From UBA1038 sp964481445 (lineage in GTDB: Bacteria; Bacillota; Clostridia; Christensenellales; Aristaeellaceae), in NCBI GenBank assembly GCA_964481445.1, contig CAYZTQ010000001.1:1-64000 (forward strand): a DNA stretch of 64,000 nt. Direction: 5' to 3'. This document shows, piece by piece, positions 1 to 7,426 of the stretch. How positions within the stretch are numbered: position 1 is the first letter of the stretch; each line of letters starts with the position of its first letter. The translations under genes were made by a program, and so were the position numbers. The notes beneath the pieces were generated by a model. It was not told the origin of the DNA. It searched no databases and saw only the letters and a program-made list of their open reading frames with translations.

Positions 1-118
1 CGTCCACGCGCTCGCAGGTTATGGGATCCACCTCCTCGCGGTGGTTCAGGACGCGTGAGACCGTGGTGATGCTGACCCCGGCCTCCCGCGCGACATCCCG
101 GATGGTGACAATCCTCAT
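1..118 (-). CDS. LacI-family transcriptional regulator, N-terminal part
   Basis: The gene begins at an ATG on the minus strand (118) and runs off the left edge, so only 39 residues are visible. They form a LacI-type helix-turn-helix: MRIVTIRDVAREAGVSITTV followed by SRVLNH. This family binds operators as dimers and responds to a sugar ligand through a C-terminal periplasmic-binding-like domain, which is not in the window. A good promoter lies just upstream (152-181). The next gene to its right is a DUF1861 protein on the same strand, so the regulator may control the sugar locus at 0.4-4.9 kb, but a second LacI gene at 4994 is an equal candidate. Confidence 0.85.
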   Translation of the reverse strand, partial: MRIVTIRDVAREAGVSITTVSRVLNHREEVDPITCERVD

Positions 119-151
119 GCGCTGCTCCTTGCCTGTTTACATTCTTTTGCC

Positions 152-181
152 AGTATAGGGTGGCTTGCGGCGGTATGTCAA
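152..181 (-). promoter_or_regulatory. promoter of the LacI-family gene
   Basis: On the minus strand TTGACA (181-176) and TATACT (157-152) are separated by 18 nt, close to the sigma-70/SigA consensus. The start codon of the LacI gene is at 118. Confidence 0.6.
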
Positions 182-427
182 TCAAGTCCCTGTTTGAAAC
201 GCAGGCCCATCGCCTGCGAAAAGTGAGCCTTCGGGCGCGTAGGTGCGAAGAAGACAATGATTGTGGATGGAGACCGCCGAGAGTGACTTCGACAGGAGGG
301 TTTCTACCCACCCTCCCGCATCACCCATGAGGTTTGTCAACAGCCCGCGGGCGGGCTTCCCGCCTGTGCGGCAGAAAGAAACCGCCGGTTGAAAACACGG
401 CGGCTTTGAAAGAGAAAATGCCGGTGG
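182..427. other. intergenic region with hairpins, no gene seen
   Basis: No convincing coding frame was found here. It holds a 7-bp hairpin at 295-316 (GGAGGGT pairing with ACCCTCC) and the terminator of the DUF1861 gene at 378-408. A small frame at 334-555 has no recognisable content. Confidence 0.5.
378..408 (-). terminator. rho-independent terminator of the DUF1861 gene
   Basis: CCGCCG (382-387) pairs with CGGCGG (398-403). Read on the minus strand the hairpin is followed by TTTCTTT, just after the stop codon of the gene ending at 428. Confidence 0.6.
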
Positions 428-1381
428 TCAGGGGAGGAGCGGAGAACCGAACCCTTCAAAGGGATCGTCAATCACGGTTCTGCCTTCGCAGGCATCGCCC
501 AGTCCGCTGTATAAATCAAACCTGCCGTCACTGCGGGGAACAATACCGCTGGTAAAGGCGCAGTCAGCCAGCTCGGGCTTTTTGCAAGGGGCGGCGGGGT
601 AACTTGAACGCGTAGCGAGAATTTTCTCATCCACCACGCTGTGTGACTTCGGATCAAAGACGAAGGAGGCGTTTACATAGACGGCCAGCGTGAGGCCGTC
701 ATCCGCTTTTTTGCCGTAGCTTTTATGGCCAATGATGCCGATCAGCCCGCTGTCCAGCGGATAGCACTGGTTGCAGCCGCCCCATTCGCCCGGTGCGAAC
801 ATGTTTGGGATGACGGGCGCGCTTTCGATGACGGACGGTATCAGCTCTGAAAGCTTACGGATGGCCGTGAAACCCACCACGGATTCGGACTGATATTTGG
901 CCAGTACCTCTGGGCCGCGGGGACGGCTGAATACGCCGATGCCATCTTTCATTTCGACGAGGCGGATATCCTTCATGTTGACCGGCCCGGTCGTGAAATA
1001 ATCAAGGCTGCGCGGATCGCTGCCCTGATAAAAGTAAGCGTACAGGCGCGCGATTTCGCCGCCCTCGCGCACAACATGCGTGCCGCCCATGGTCAGCTGT
1101 CCGCCGATAAAACTGATATAGGGGTCTTCCAGCGGGTATGCGAAGCTGTCCGGCACTGCCTGATACAAGTCCTGCCCGGCCCGGCGGAAGAGACGGACAT
1201 GACTGCGGGCCCATTCCTTCCGCTTTTCCACCCTGCCATACAGATAGGTTTCTCCCTGCGACTCAAAGGGGATGGAACAATTGTATACATCGTAACCGTC
1301 CACGCCTGTGAAAGTCAGCAGGGCGGACTCGCCGGGTTTATGCGTTTTCTCGAACAGCTCTTTCTTTTCGGGATACTGCAT
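428..1381 (-). CDS. DUF1861 family protein (GH130-like five-bladed propeller)
   Basis: A 317-residue cytosolic protein with no signal peptide. The N-terminal stretch with LLTFTGVDGYDVYNCSIPFE and GRVEKRKEWARS resembles the DUF1861/MTP-1 family, whose fold is like the GH130/GH43 five-bladed propeller; this recall of the family could not be checked by search. The biochemical role of DUF1861 is not established; a role in handling an oligosaccharide is inferred from the sugar ABC transporter transcribed divergently from it. The start at 1381 follows a GGAGGAG ribosome site. Its promoter carries one of a pair of matching candidate operators, so it is probably co-regulated with the transporter. No broken motifs are visible. 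Confidence 0.7.
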   Translation of the reverse strand: MQYPEKKELFEKTHKPGESALLTFTGVDGYDVYNCSIPFESQGETYLYGRVEKRKEWARSHVRLFRRAGQDLYQAVPDSFAYPLEDPYISFIGGQLTMGGTHVVREGGEIARLYAYFYQGSDPRSLDYFTTGPVNMKDIRLVEMKDGIGVFSRPRGPEVLAKYQSESVVGFTAIRKLSELIPSVIESAPVIPNMFAPGEWGGCNQCYPLDSGLIGIIGHKSYGKKADDGLTLAVYVNASFVFDPKSHSVVDEKILATRSSYPAAPCKKPELADCAFTSGIVPRSDGRFDLYSGLGDACEGRTVIDDPFEGFGSPLLP

Positions 1382-1410
1382 GCTTTCTCCTCCTGTTCCG
1401 TTTTCAAAAA

Positions 1411-1452
1411 GTAACTTAACTTTAAGTATACAGTCTGTGGATGAATTGTCAA
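1411..1452 (-). promoter_or_regulatory. promoter and operator of the DUF1861 gene
   Basis: On the minus strand TTGACA (1452-1447) and TATACT (1430-1425) are 16 nt apart. A perfect inverted repeat ACTTAA-CT-TTAAGT (1414-1427) overlaps the -10 and start region, and the minus strand reads GTTAAGTTAC (1420-1411), 9 of 10 identical to the site in the facing promoter. Confidence 0.6.
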
Positions 1453-1475
1453 TAATAATCCCGGAAAATAAGTGC

Positions 1476-1531
1476 TTGACACGATGAAACGTACATAGTA
1501 TGATTAATTACAAGATAAATAGTTAAGTAAC
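1476..1531 (+). promoter_or_regulatory. promoter and operator of the sugar ABC transporter
   Basis: TTGACA (1476-1481), 17 nt, TATGAT (1499-1504): near-consensus spacing and sequence. Just after the expected start of transcription lies GTTAAGTAAC (1522-1531), a GTTA/TAAC inverted repeat. It matches the site in the divergent promoter, which suggests one repressor for both units. Confidence 0.65.
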
Positions 1532-1564
1532 AGATAAGCTGTCTGTCCATCAGGGAGGTGTATT

Positions 1565-2521
1565 ATGACAAACAGTCTGCCCAGGCTGAAGCGGCACGAC
1601 ATATTCCGCGATATGGCCGTCAATCGATTTTCCTATCTGATTGCTCTGCCCGCGCTTGTATATGTCATCGTGTTCAGTTACTTTTCCTATCCCTACATCG
1701 TGATAGCGTTTCAGCGTTACAACTACCAGAATTCCACCATCTGGTCGCTGTTCACCAGAGGCAACTGGGTTGGTCTTGACAATTTCAAGTTCTTTTTTGA
1801 ATCGCAGTATGCCGGCAGCATTACCTTCAATACCATCTACCTGAACCTGCTGTTTATCTTGACAGGTACGGTCATGAGCGTGCTGCTGGCGCTGCTGCTT
1901 AACGAGCTGCGCAGCAAATGGTTCGCCAAAACCTCGCAGTCGCTGATGCTGTTTCCCAACTACATCTCATGGATTATTGTCAGTTACATGGTGCTCAGCC
2001 TGTTTTCCAACCAGTTCGGCATTGTCAATCGCATCATCAAATCGATGGGAGGGCAAGCGAAGAACTGGTATGTAGACGCCAACGTCTGGCCTGCCATTCT
2101 GGTGGTGGTACGCATCTGGAAAGGCGCCGGGATGAACACCATCATCTATCTGGCTGCCATCGCGGGCATCGACAACAGTCTGCATGAAGCCGGACAGATT
2201 GACGGGGCCAATCGCTTTCAAATTGCCACCAGGATTACCCTGCCGCTCATCACACCCACTATTGTCATCATGACGCTGCTGGCGGTAGGAAAAATCATGT
2301 TCGGCGACTTTGGCATGATCTATGCCATCATTGGGGACAATGGCACGCTGTATCGCACGACCGACATCATCGATACCTATGTGTTCCGCGCGCTGCGTCA
2401 GGTGGGCGATCCCTCACAGGCAATGGCCATCAGCCTGTTCCAGTCGGCGATCGGTTTTGCAATGGTATTTGGCTCAAATGCCCTTGTTCGCAAAATCTAC
2501 CCTGATGGTGCTTTGTACTGA
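1565..2521 (+). CDS. carbohydrate ABC transporter permease, LplB/YteP type
   Basis: A 318-residue integral membrane protein with about six hydrophobic segments, the first near residues 26-46. The cytoplasmic EAA loop that docks to the ATPase is visible as HEAGQIDGANRFQIATRITL near residues 205-225. Proteins of this class form heterodimeric channels importing poly- or oligosaccharides. The start is preceded by GGGAGGTG (1553-1560). It is first in a unit with a second permease (12 nt downstream) and a binding protein. There is no ATP-binding subunit nearby; in Bacillota such permeases often share an MsmX-type ATPase encoded elsewhere. The substrate is unknown. Confidence 0.92.
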   Translation: MTNSLPRLKRHDIFRDMAVNRFSYLIALPALVYVIVFSYFSYPYIVIAFQRYNYQNSTIWSLFTRGNWVGLDNFKFFFESQYAGSITFNTIYLNLLFILTGTVMSVLLALLLNELRSKWFAKTSQSLMLFPNYISWIIVSYMVLSLFSNQFGIVNRIIKSMGGQAKNWYVDANVWPAILVVVRIWKGAGMNTIIYLAAIAGIDNSLHEAGQIDGANRFQIATRITLPLITPTIVIMTLLAVGKIMFGDFGMIYAIIGDNGTLYRTTDIIDTYVFRALRQVGDPSQAMAISLFQSAIGFAMVFGSNALVRKIYPDGALY

Positions 2522-2533
2522 GGAGGCCGCAAA

Positions 2534-3436
2534 ATGGAACAAGTTGTGAGAAAGCATCCCGCCAACAGGCACTTCTCCTGGGCCAACTTTCTGATTGGCA
2601 CGTTTATTCTGGCCTTTGCCCTGGTGTGCCTCCTGCCGATGATACTGACCTTCATGGTTTCTGTCAGTGACGAAGGCGCCATCATGCGCAACGGGTACAG
2701 CTTCTTTCCTGAAAAGTTCTCGTTTTACGCTTATGAACTGATGTTTCAGGGCGGTTCCTCCGTTGTGCGCGGCTATGTCATTTCGATTGTCATCACCCTT
2801 GCCGGCACAGCGCTCGCCCTGCTGATCACGGCGTTGGCTGCTTATACGCTTTCCAACAGAAACGTGCAGCACAGGGGAAAGCTGGGACTTCTGTTCTTTA
2901 TTCCCATGGTGTTCAGCGCGGGTATGGTGCCTTGGTATCTGATTTGTTCCCGGTTCGGCCTGCGTGATAACTTTGCCGCTCTGCTCATCCCCAACCTGCT
3001 GTTTAACCCTTTCAACCTGTTTCTGGTGCGCAATTACATGAGCGGCCTGCCTGATTCGCTTCGGGAGTCGGCCACCATAGACGGCGCCAATGACATGGTG
3101 ATCGCCTTCCGTATTTACCTGCCGCTTTCCATGCCCGTGCTGGCTACCGTCGGCTTGTTCTATGCGCTTGGTTACTGGAATGATTGGTGGAATGCCATCA
3201 TGCTGATTGACCAGAAACGTCTATACCCGATTCAGTACCTGCTGCTTCAACTGCGCTCTCAGATTTCCATGCTGAAGGACCTGCAGTACCTCGCCGGCAG
3301 CGGATACGTCACTCCGCCCAGCGAGTCACTCAAGATGGCAACCGCGATTATCACAATCGGCCCCATTGTTCTGCTCTACCCCTTTCTGCAGCGATACTAT
3401 ATCAAGGGCATGGTGGTGGGATCCGTCAAGGGATAA
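2534..3436 (+). CDS. carbohydrate ABC transporter permease, LplC/YtcP type
   Basis: A 300-residue membrane protein, partner of the permease upstream. Hydrophobic segments start at about residue 20. The EAA loop reads RESATIDGANDMVIAFRIYL near residues 177-196. The family forms the second half of the channel of CUT1 oligosaccharide importers. A GAGGAGG ribosome site (2520-2526) precedes the ATG. The binding-protein gene follows after 35 nt with its own ribosome site, consistent with one transcript. No defects seen. Confidence 0.92.
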   Translation: MEQVVRKHPANRHFSWANFLIGTFILAFALVCLLPMILTFMVSVSDEGAIMRNGYSFFPEKFSFYAYELMFQGGSSVVRGYVISIVITLAGTALALLITALAAYTLSNRNVQHRGKLGLLFFIPMVFSAGMVPWYLICSRFGLRDNFAALLIPNLLFNPFNLFLVRNYMSGLPDSLRESATIDGANDMVIAFRIYLPLSMPVLATVGLFYALGYWNDWWNAIMLIDQKRLYPIQYLLLQLRSQISMLKDLQYLAGSGYVTPPSESLKMATAIITIGPIVLLYPFLQRYYIKGMVVGSVKG

Positions 3437-3471
3437 GCGGTTTACTGAGATAAACGCCATAGGAGGTAAAA

Positions 3472-4938
3472 ATGAAAAAACTGCTTTCTGCTGCCCTTTG
3501 CGCGGCGCTCATTCTGAGCCTGATGCCGCTTGCGCTGGGTGAAGAACTGGTTACTGTTGTCTATGCTGTGCCGGGAGATGAGCCCAGGGACCTGGCGGGG
3601 GGTGTGGCGGCTGTCAATGAGAAGCTCAAGGCCGACGGCGCCGGAGTGCAGCTTGAGTTCCGCTATTTCCCCTGGGATGCCTGGGATCAGAAGATCAACA
3701 TCATGCTGTCCACAGGCGAGAAGTTTGATGCCTTCCAAGTGATGAACGACAGGGTCTCCCTATCCAACTACGCGTCCAGAGGCGCACTCGCTGACATTAC
3801 GCCCTACATGGAAGAGTACGGGCAGAACATACTGGCTGTCTGCCCCGAAATCATGATGAAATCCGGTCAGGTCGGCGGGAAACAGTATGCTGTGCCGGCC
3901 TACTGGGTAGAATCGGCGCTGGATCCCGAGTTGACCCTGCGTAAGGATCTGCTCAATAAGTATGGCCTTGAGGAGCCCAAAAACTTTGCGGAGCTTACCG
4001 CCGCCTTTGAAACCGTGATGGAAAAGTGGGAAGGCGCTCAGAAGCCCTATATTCCAATCATCGGCTCCAACTCCGCCCGCTTTGGCCTTGCCAGCATGGA
4101 ATACGATGAATGGCCCTATGTCATTTACGATAAGGTGTTCTATGTAGGGCAGGACGGCGTGGTCAGGAACTTCTTTGAGACGGACATATTCAAACGCGAC
4201 TGCGCCAACGCGAGGCTCTGGTATGAAAAAGGCCTGATCAGCCCCGATGTGCTGACCACGACCAGCGACCAGCTGAACAACCAGTTGAGCAGCGGCGATT
4301 GGTTCGTGCACGCGGGCACCATCGGCGACATCACTATGGTAAAGAACAACTACCCCGATGTGACGGTGGATGACTTCATCAACGTCAATTTTGCGCCAGA
4401 GAAGCCCCGTATCCGTCCCTATGGTACCCGCAATATGAATGCGGTACCCTTGTCCAGCGAGCACCCTGAGGCGGTTGTCAAACTGTTCAACTGGGTCTAC
4501 GCCAGCCAGGAAAACTATGATTTGTTTATGTACGGACGCGAAGGAATAGACTATAATAAGCTTGACAATAACGGAATTGACCGTATTGTTGACCCTGTAA
4601 CCGGCAACTCCGGCTACTACTTCTCGGACTGGATGGCCGGAAACATCAAGTATCTCAGGCTGAGTGTCACGGCGCCCAAGGCGACCAACGATGCGCTGTT
4701 TACGGTGAATGACAGCGCGGTAGAAGGCGCGGCGGCCATGTTTACCTTTGACCCCAGCTCGGTGCAGACTAAGTTTACGGATGTTCAGACCCAGATTCAG
4801 GCAGTCATTGCGCCCATTGCGACCGGTGTGCTTCCCTATGAGGAGAACATCGATAACGCCCTTGCCATGCTGAAGACGGCGGGTGTTGACGATTTGATTG
4901 CCGAGTTCCAGCGTCAGCTGGACGCAAGCAAGAAATAA
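3472..4938 (+). CDS. extracellular sugar-binding protein of the LplA type
   Basis: A 488-residue secreted protein. The first 23 residues (MKKLLSAALCAALILSLMPL then ALG) are a signal peptide, with mature sequence starting near EELVTVVYAVPGDEP. The body fits family-1 solute-binding proteins (inter-lobe stretch KQYAVPAYWVESALDPELTL, C-terminal part like the DUF3502 region of LplA). It delivers a saccharide to the two permeases encoded upstream. Oddity: the only cysteine in the signal region lies inside the hydrophobic core (residue 10) and there is no lipobox LxxC before the mature start, although most binding proteins of monoderm Bacillota are lipoproteins. A strong hairpin follows the gene. 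Confidence 0.9.
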   Translation: MKKLLSAALCAALILSLMPLALGEELVTVVYAVPGDEPRDLAGGVAAVNEKLKADGAGVQLEFRYFPWDAWDQKINIMLSTGEKFDAFQVMNDRVSLSNYASRGALADITPYMEEYGQNILAVCPEIMMKSGQVGGKQYAVPAYWVESALDPELTLRKDLLNKYGLEEPKNFAELTAAFETVMEKWEGAQKPYIPIIGSNSARFGLASMEYDEWPYVIYDKVFYVGQDGVVRNFFETDIFKRDCANARLWYEKGLISPDVLTTTSDQLNNQLSSGDWFVHAGTIGDITMVKNNYPDVTVDDFINVNFAPEKPRIRPYGTRNMNAVPLSSEHPEAVVKLFNWVYASQENYDLFMYGREGIDYNKLDNNGIDRIVDPVTGNSGYYFSDWMAGNIKYLRLSVTAPKATNDALFTVNDSAVEGAAAMFTFDPSSVQTKFTDVQTQIQAVIAPIATGVLPYEENIDNALAMLKTAGVDDLIAEFQRQLDASKK

Positions 4939-4945
4939 GCCTGTT

Positions 4946-4983
4946 CCCGGGGCTTCGCTCTGTCGCTGCGGCGAAGCCCCGGG
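4946..4983 (+). other. 13-bp intergenic hairpin between binding protein and LacI gene
   Basis: CCCGGGGCTTCGC (4946-4958) pairs perfectly with GCGAAGCCCCGGG (4971-4983) across a 12-nt loop. No T-run follows, so it is not a classical terminator. It lies between a gene expected to be highly expressed and the regulator gene 10 nt downstream, and its right arm overlaps the only purine-rich stretch (GGGGTGG) in front of that gene. Confidence 0.6.
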
Positions 4984-4993
4984 GTGGCTTGAA

Positions 4994-6064
4994 ATGAGAG
5001 CAATTGTCTTGAAAGCAAAGCCGCAATCCGATAAAATCCGTTCCCTGTCTCCGGTCACGATGCAGGATATCGCCGATACCCTTGGCATTACCAAGGTCTC
5101 GGTCTCCAAGGCAATCAACAACCAACCCGGTGTTGGTGATGAGCTGCGCGAAAAAATATTGCAGACCTCCGCCCGGATGGGGTATAAACCGATACGGCGA
5201 ACCATCAGCGCCAAGGCGCGACGGTTCGCTTTTGTCTGCCCGAAACGTTTTTTTCTGGAAGACGACAGTTTTTACACCACGATTTTTTACTATGTAAACA
5301 AGCGCAGCATTCAAAACGGGGAAAGTCTGCACAGCTTCATTGTTAACGACAGGGATGAGGTATCCTTAAAGCTGCCGGTGCCGCTGACGGCGCGGCGCTT
5401 TGACGGAATCTATATTGCCGGCCAGTTTCAGGAGTCTTTCCTGGACAGGCTGTTTCAGCTGTCCGGCTGCAAGATTGCCATAGACTTCTACCGTCCGCAG
5501 CTTGAAACAGACAGTGTGATTACCGAAAACTATCGTCTGGGCCAGCTTGTGACCGAGCGGCTGATTCAAAGCGGACACAGAAACATCGGCTTTGTCGGAG
5601 ATCCTTCGACTACATCCAGCATCGGTGACCGCTATTCCGGTTACCGCAGGATGCTGGAACAGCACAACCTGCCCTTTGATAAAAGCTGGGTGCTGTGCAA
5701 CAATGACGCCCTGACCGGCGCTTACCACCTGAACTGCAATCTTCCAGCTCAGCTTCCCACTGCGTTTGTATGCCACTGCGACAAGGCGGCCTTCATGCTC
5801 AAGCAGCAGCTGGAGCAGGCAGGGCGCCGCGTGCCGCAGGATGTTTCGTTGATCAGTTTTGACAATACCCGCCTTGCGACACTTCTGAATCCCGGGCTGA
5901 CCAGTGTGGATTTTGACCGCAGAATGATTGCCGATGCCGCGGTGCAGCTTTTGCACAGGCGCCTGAATACGCCTGATATGCCCCCGCAGGTGGTATATAT
6001 AAAGGGGGAGCTTCAGGAGCGCGGGTCAGTCGGTTCAGTCGGCCCGGCGAGAGAAGTCAGCTAA
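4994..6064 (+). CDS. LacI-family transcriptional regulator
   Basis: 356 residues. The helix-turn-helix is at residues 22-45 (TMQDIADTLGITKVSVSKAI), followed by a PurR/LacI-type ligand-binding domain (GQLVTERLIQSGHRNIGFVG; VSLISFDNTRLATLLNPGLT). It probably senses the imported sugar or a derivative and controls the transporter and the DUF1861 gene, whose promoters share an operator-like motif. Start choice: an ATG at 4994 has a weak ribosome site that falls in the arm of a strong hairpin. Another ATG at 5060 would place the helix-turn-helix at the very N-terminus, as is usual in the family, but has no clear ribosome site. An upstream in-frame start inside the binding-protein gene is unlikely. 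Confidence 0.88.
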   Translation: MRAIVLKAKPQSDKIRSLSPVTMQDIADTLGITKVSVSKAINNQPGVGDELREKILQTSARMGYKPIRRTISAKARRFAFVCPKRFFLEDDSFYTTIFYYVNKRSIQNGESLHSFIVNDRDEVSLKLPVPLTARRFDGIYIAGQFQESFLDRLFQLSGCKIAIDFYRPQLETDSVITENYRLGQLVTERLIQSGHRNIGFVGDPSTTSSIGDRYSGYRRMLEQHNLPFDKSWVLCNNDALTGAYHLNCNLPAQLPTAFVCHCDKAAFMLKQQLEQAGRRVPQDVSLISFDNTRLATLLNPGLTSVDFDRRMIADAAVQLLHRRLNTPDMPPQVVYIKGELQERGSVGSVGPAREVS

Positions 6065-6102
6065 CCCTCATACACTTTTCAGCATAACGAGGAGACATTG
6101 AT

Positions 6103-6495
6103 ATGCAGGAATTCAACATCAGCCTGACTTTCGGGCGTGAGCTGGAGGGGCAGCTGAACGCGACCAGCGCGACTGCTGCGGTCGGGAAAAAACGGGGGCA
6201 GCTGCGCCCCTATGACATGATGCTCGGCGCTCTTGGCGCCTGCTATTATTCTACTTTTGTGGATATCGCGGACAAGATGCGCCTTGAGTATGAGGGCGCC
6301 GACATCGCCATCCACGGCGTCAAGCGCGACGAGGTGCCGACCACCCTTAAAGAGGTGGAGATGGTGTTCACGATCCGTGGCGCGAAGGAGGAAAAGGGCT
6401 TTCAGCGCGCGGCGGAGCTGGCTTCCAAATACTGCTCGGTGCACGCGACCATTTCCAGGGTGGCGGATATCCGCTTAGAGCTTCGCTTTTCGTAG
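6103..6495 (+). CDS. OsmC/Ohr family protein
   Basis: A 130-residue cytosolic protein of the OsmC family, whose better-known members reduce organic hydroperoxides with a pair of cysteines. Both are present: C47 in GALGACYYSTF and C111 in SKYCSVHATISRV, at the usual family positions. GAGGAGAC precedes the start. The 3' end overlaps the convergent Lgt-like gene by 21 bp. Many OsmC paralogues have no proven peroxidase activity, so the substrate is open. Confidence 0.88.
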   Translation: MQEFNISLTFGRELEGQLNATSATAAVGKKRGQLRPYDMMLGALGACYYSTFVDIADKMRLEYEGADIAIHGVKRDEVPTTLKEVEMVFTIRGAKEEKGFQRAAELASKYCSVHATISRVADIRLELRFS

Positions 6496-7425
6496 ATTAG
6501 CCAGCCAGACAAAGCTGATGACAAGCGCCATCGCGAAGGAGGCCCCGTACAGGGCTTCCTTTTGTATCGGCAGTTTTTCCCAGAACTCGGCCGCCATAAA
6601 GGCGGCGCCGCCGGCCAGCAGGCTGAGGAGATTGCCCGCTTTTTGGGCGGGGCTGAGCCGCCGCCAAAGCAAAGCGAGAATCACCAGCAGCGCGATGAGC
6701 GCCAGCAGCTGATTGGAGCGGATGAAGGCGTTGAATTCCAGCCGGGGATAATCGTCCTGCCGGAGGGACTCAAAAAAGATCTGCATCGCGTACAGCGGGA
6801 CGAGCAGCCTCAGCATCCTGTCGCCGGGGCGGCCGTACTCCTTCTTCTCAAAAATCAGGCCCGCGGCGAGCAGCAGGGCCCACAGGCCCTGATACATAAA
6901 GACCGCCGTGTTCCATTCGCCGTACTGGTTTTGGATGGATGCAGGGAAAAATTGAAGCAGGGGAGAGGACTCTCCGCCGTAGCCGCCACCGCCCAGAGGC
7001 TGGGCGAAGAGCGCCGCGCACACAGTGATTGCCAGCGCTGGCGCCGCCCAGTCGAGCACCCGGCCGCCCGCCTGGCGCGTGAGCTTTGCAAAGATATACA
7101 GGCCAAGAAGCACTCCGGCTGTCAGGCCGTACAGGCTGTGCCCGCCCCTTCCAACGTGCACAAGCGGCGCAAGCCCAAGCCAGCTGCCGTCCATGGCATC
7201 ATAAAAAACCGTGCTGAAGTTGAGCAGACCGTACAGGAGCCGGGAGATAGCGAGGCCGAAAAGCGCCGAAAGCAGAAAGGCCAAAGGCGCGCTGCCCGGC
7301 TGCAGATCGTCTTTTTTTTCGCAGCGATACAAAAGCAGCAGAGCAATCAAGGCGCCTGCCGCCAACGCCAGGCCAAAGCCATAGAGCGCTGCGGGGCCTG
7401 TTTGAACAAACTGTACAGGCAGCAT
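6475..7425 (-). CDS. divergent prolipoprotein diacylglyceryl transferase (Lgt)-like membrane protein
   Basis: 316 residues with about seven to eight hydrophobic helices. The layout is that of Lgt, which transfers diacylglycerol to lipobox cysteines: GRGGHSLYGLTAGVLLGLYI matches the family GG-x-H/S-x-x-G segment and FESLRQDDYPRLEFN the E-x-x-R-x-D segment. The Lgt signature R-x-G-N-F-x-N-x-E is not recognisable; the equivalent stretch reads FAQPLGGGGYGGES without the catalytic arginine. It may have another function or be inactive. Start choice: ATG at 7425 lies one nucleotide after the stop codon of the upstream gene (TGA-G-ATG), implying translational coupling; a TTG at 7446 is less likely. 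The 3' end overlaps osmC. Confidence 0.65.
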   Translation of the reverse strand: MLPVQFVQTGPAALYGFGLALAAGALIALLLLYRCEKKDDLQPGSAPLAFLLSALFGLAISRLLYGLLNFSTVFYDAMDGSWLGLAPLVHVGRGGHSLYGLTAGVLLGLYIFAKLTRQAGGRVLDWAAPALAITVCAALFAQPLGGGGYGGESSPLLQFFPASIQNQYGEWNTAVFMYQGLWALLLAAGLIFEKKEYGRPGDRMLRLLVPLYAMQIFFESLRQDDYPRLEFNAFIRSNQLLALIALLVILALLWRRLSPAQKAGNLLSLLAGGAAFMAAEFWEKLPIQKEALYGASFAMALVISFVWLANLRKAKL

Positions 7426-7426
7426 C

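Noticed and set aside
4946..4983. Rho-independent terminator after the LplA-type gene
   Set aside because: The stem is strong but there is no T-run after it on either strand, so it is listed only as a hairpin.
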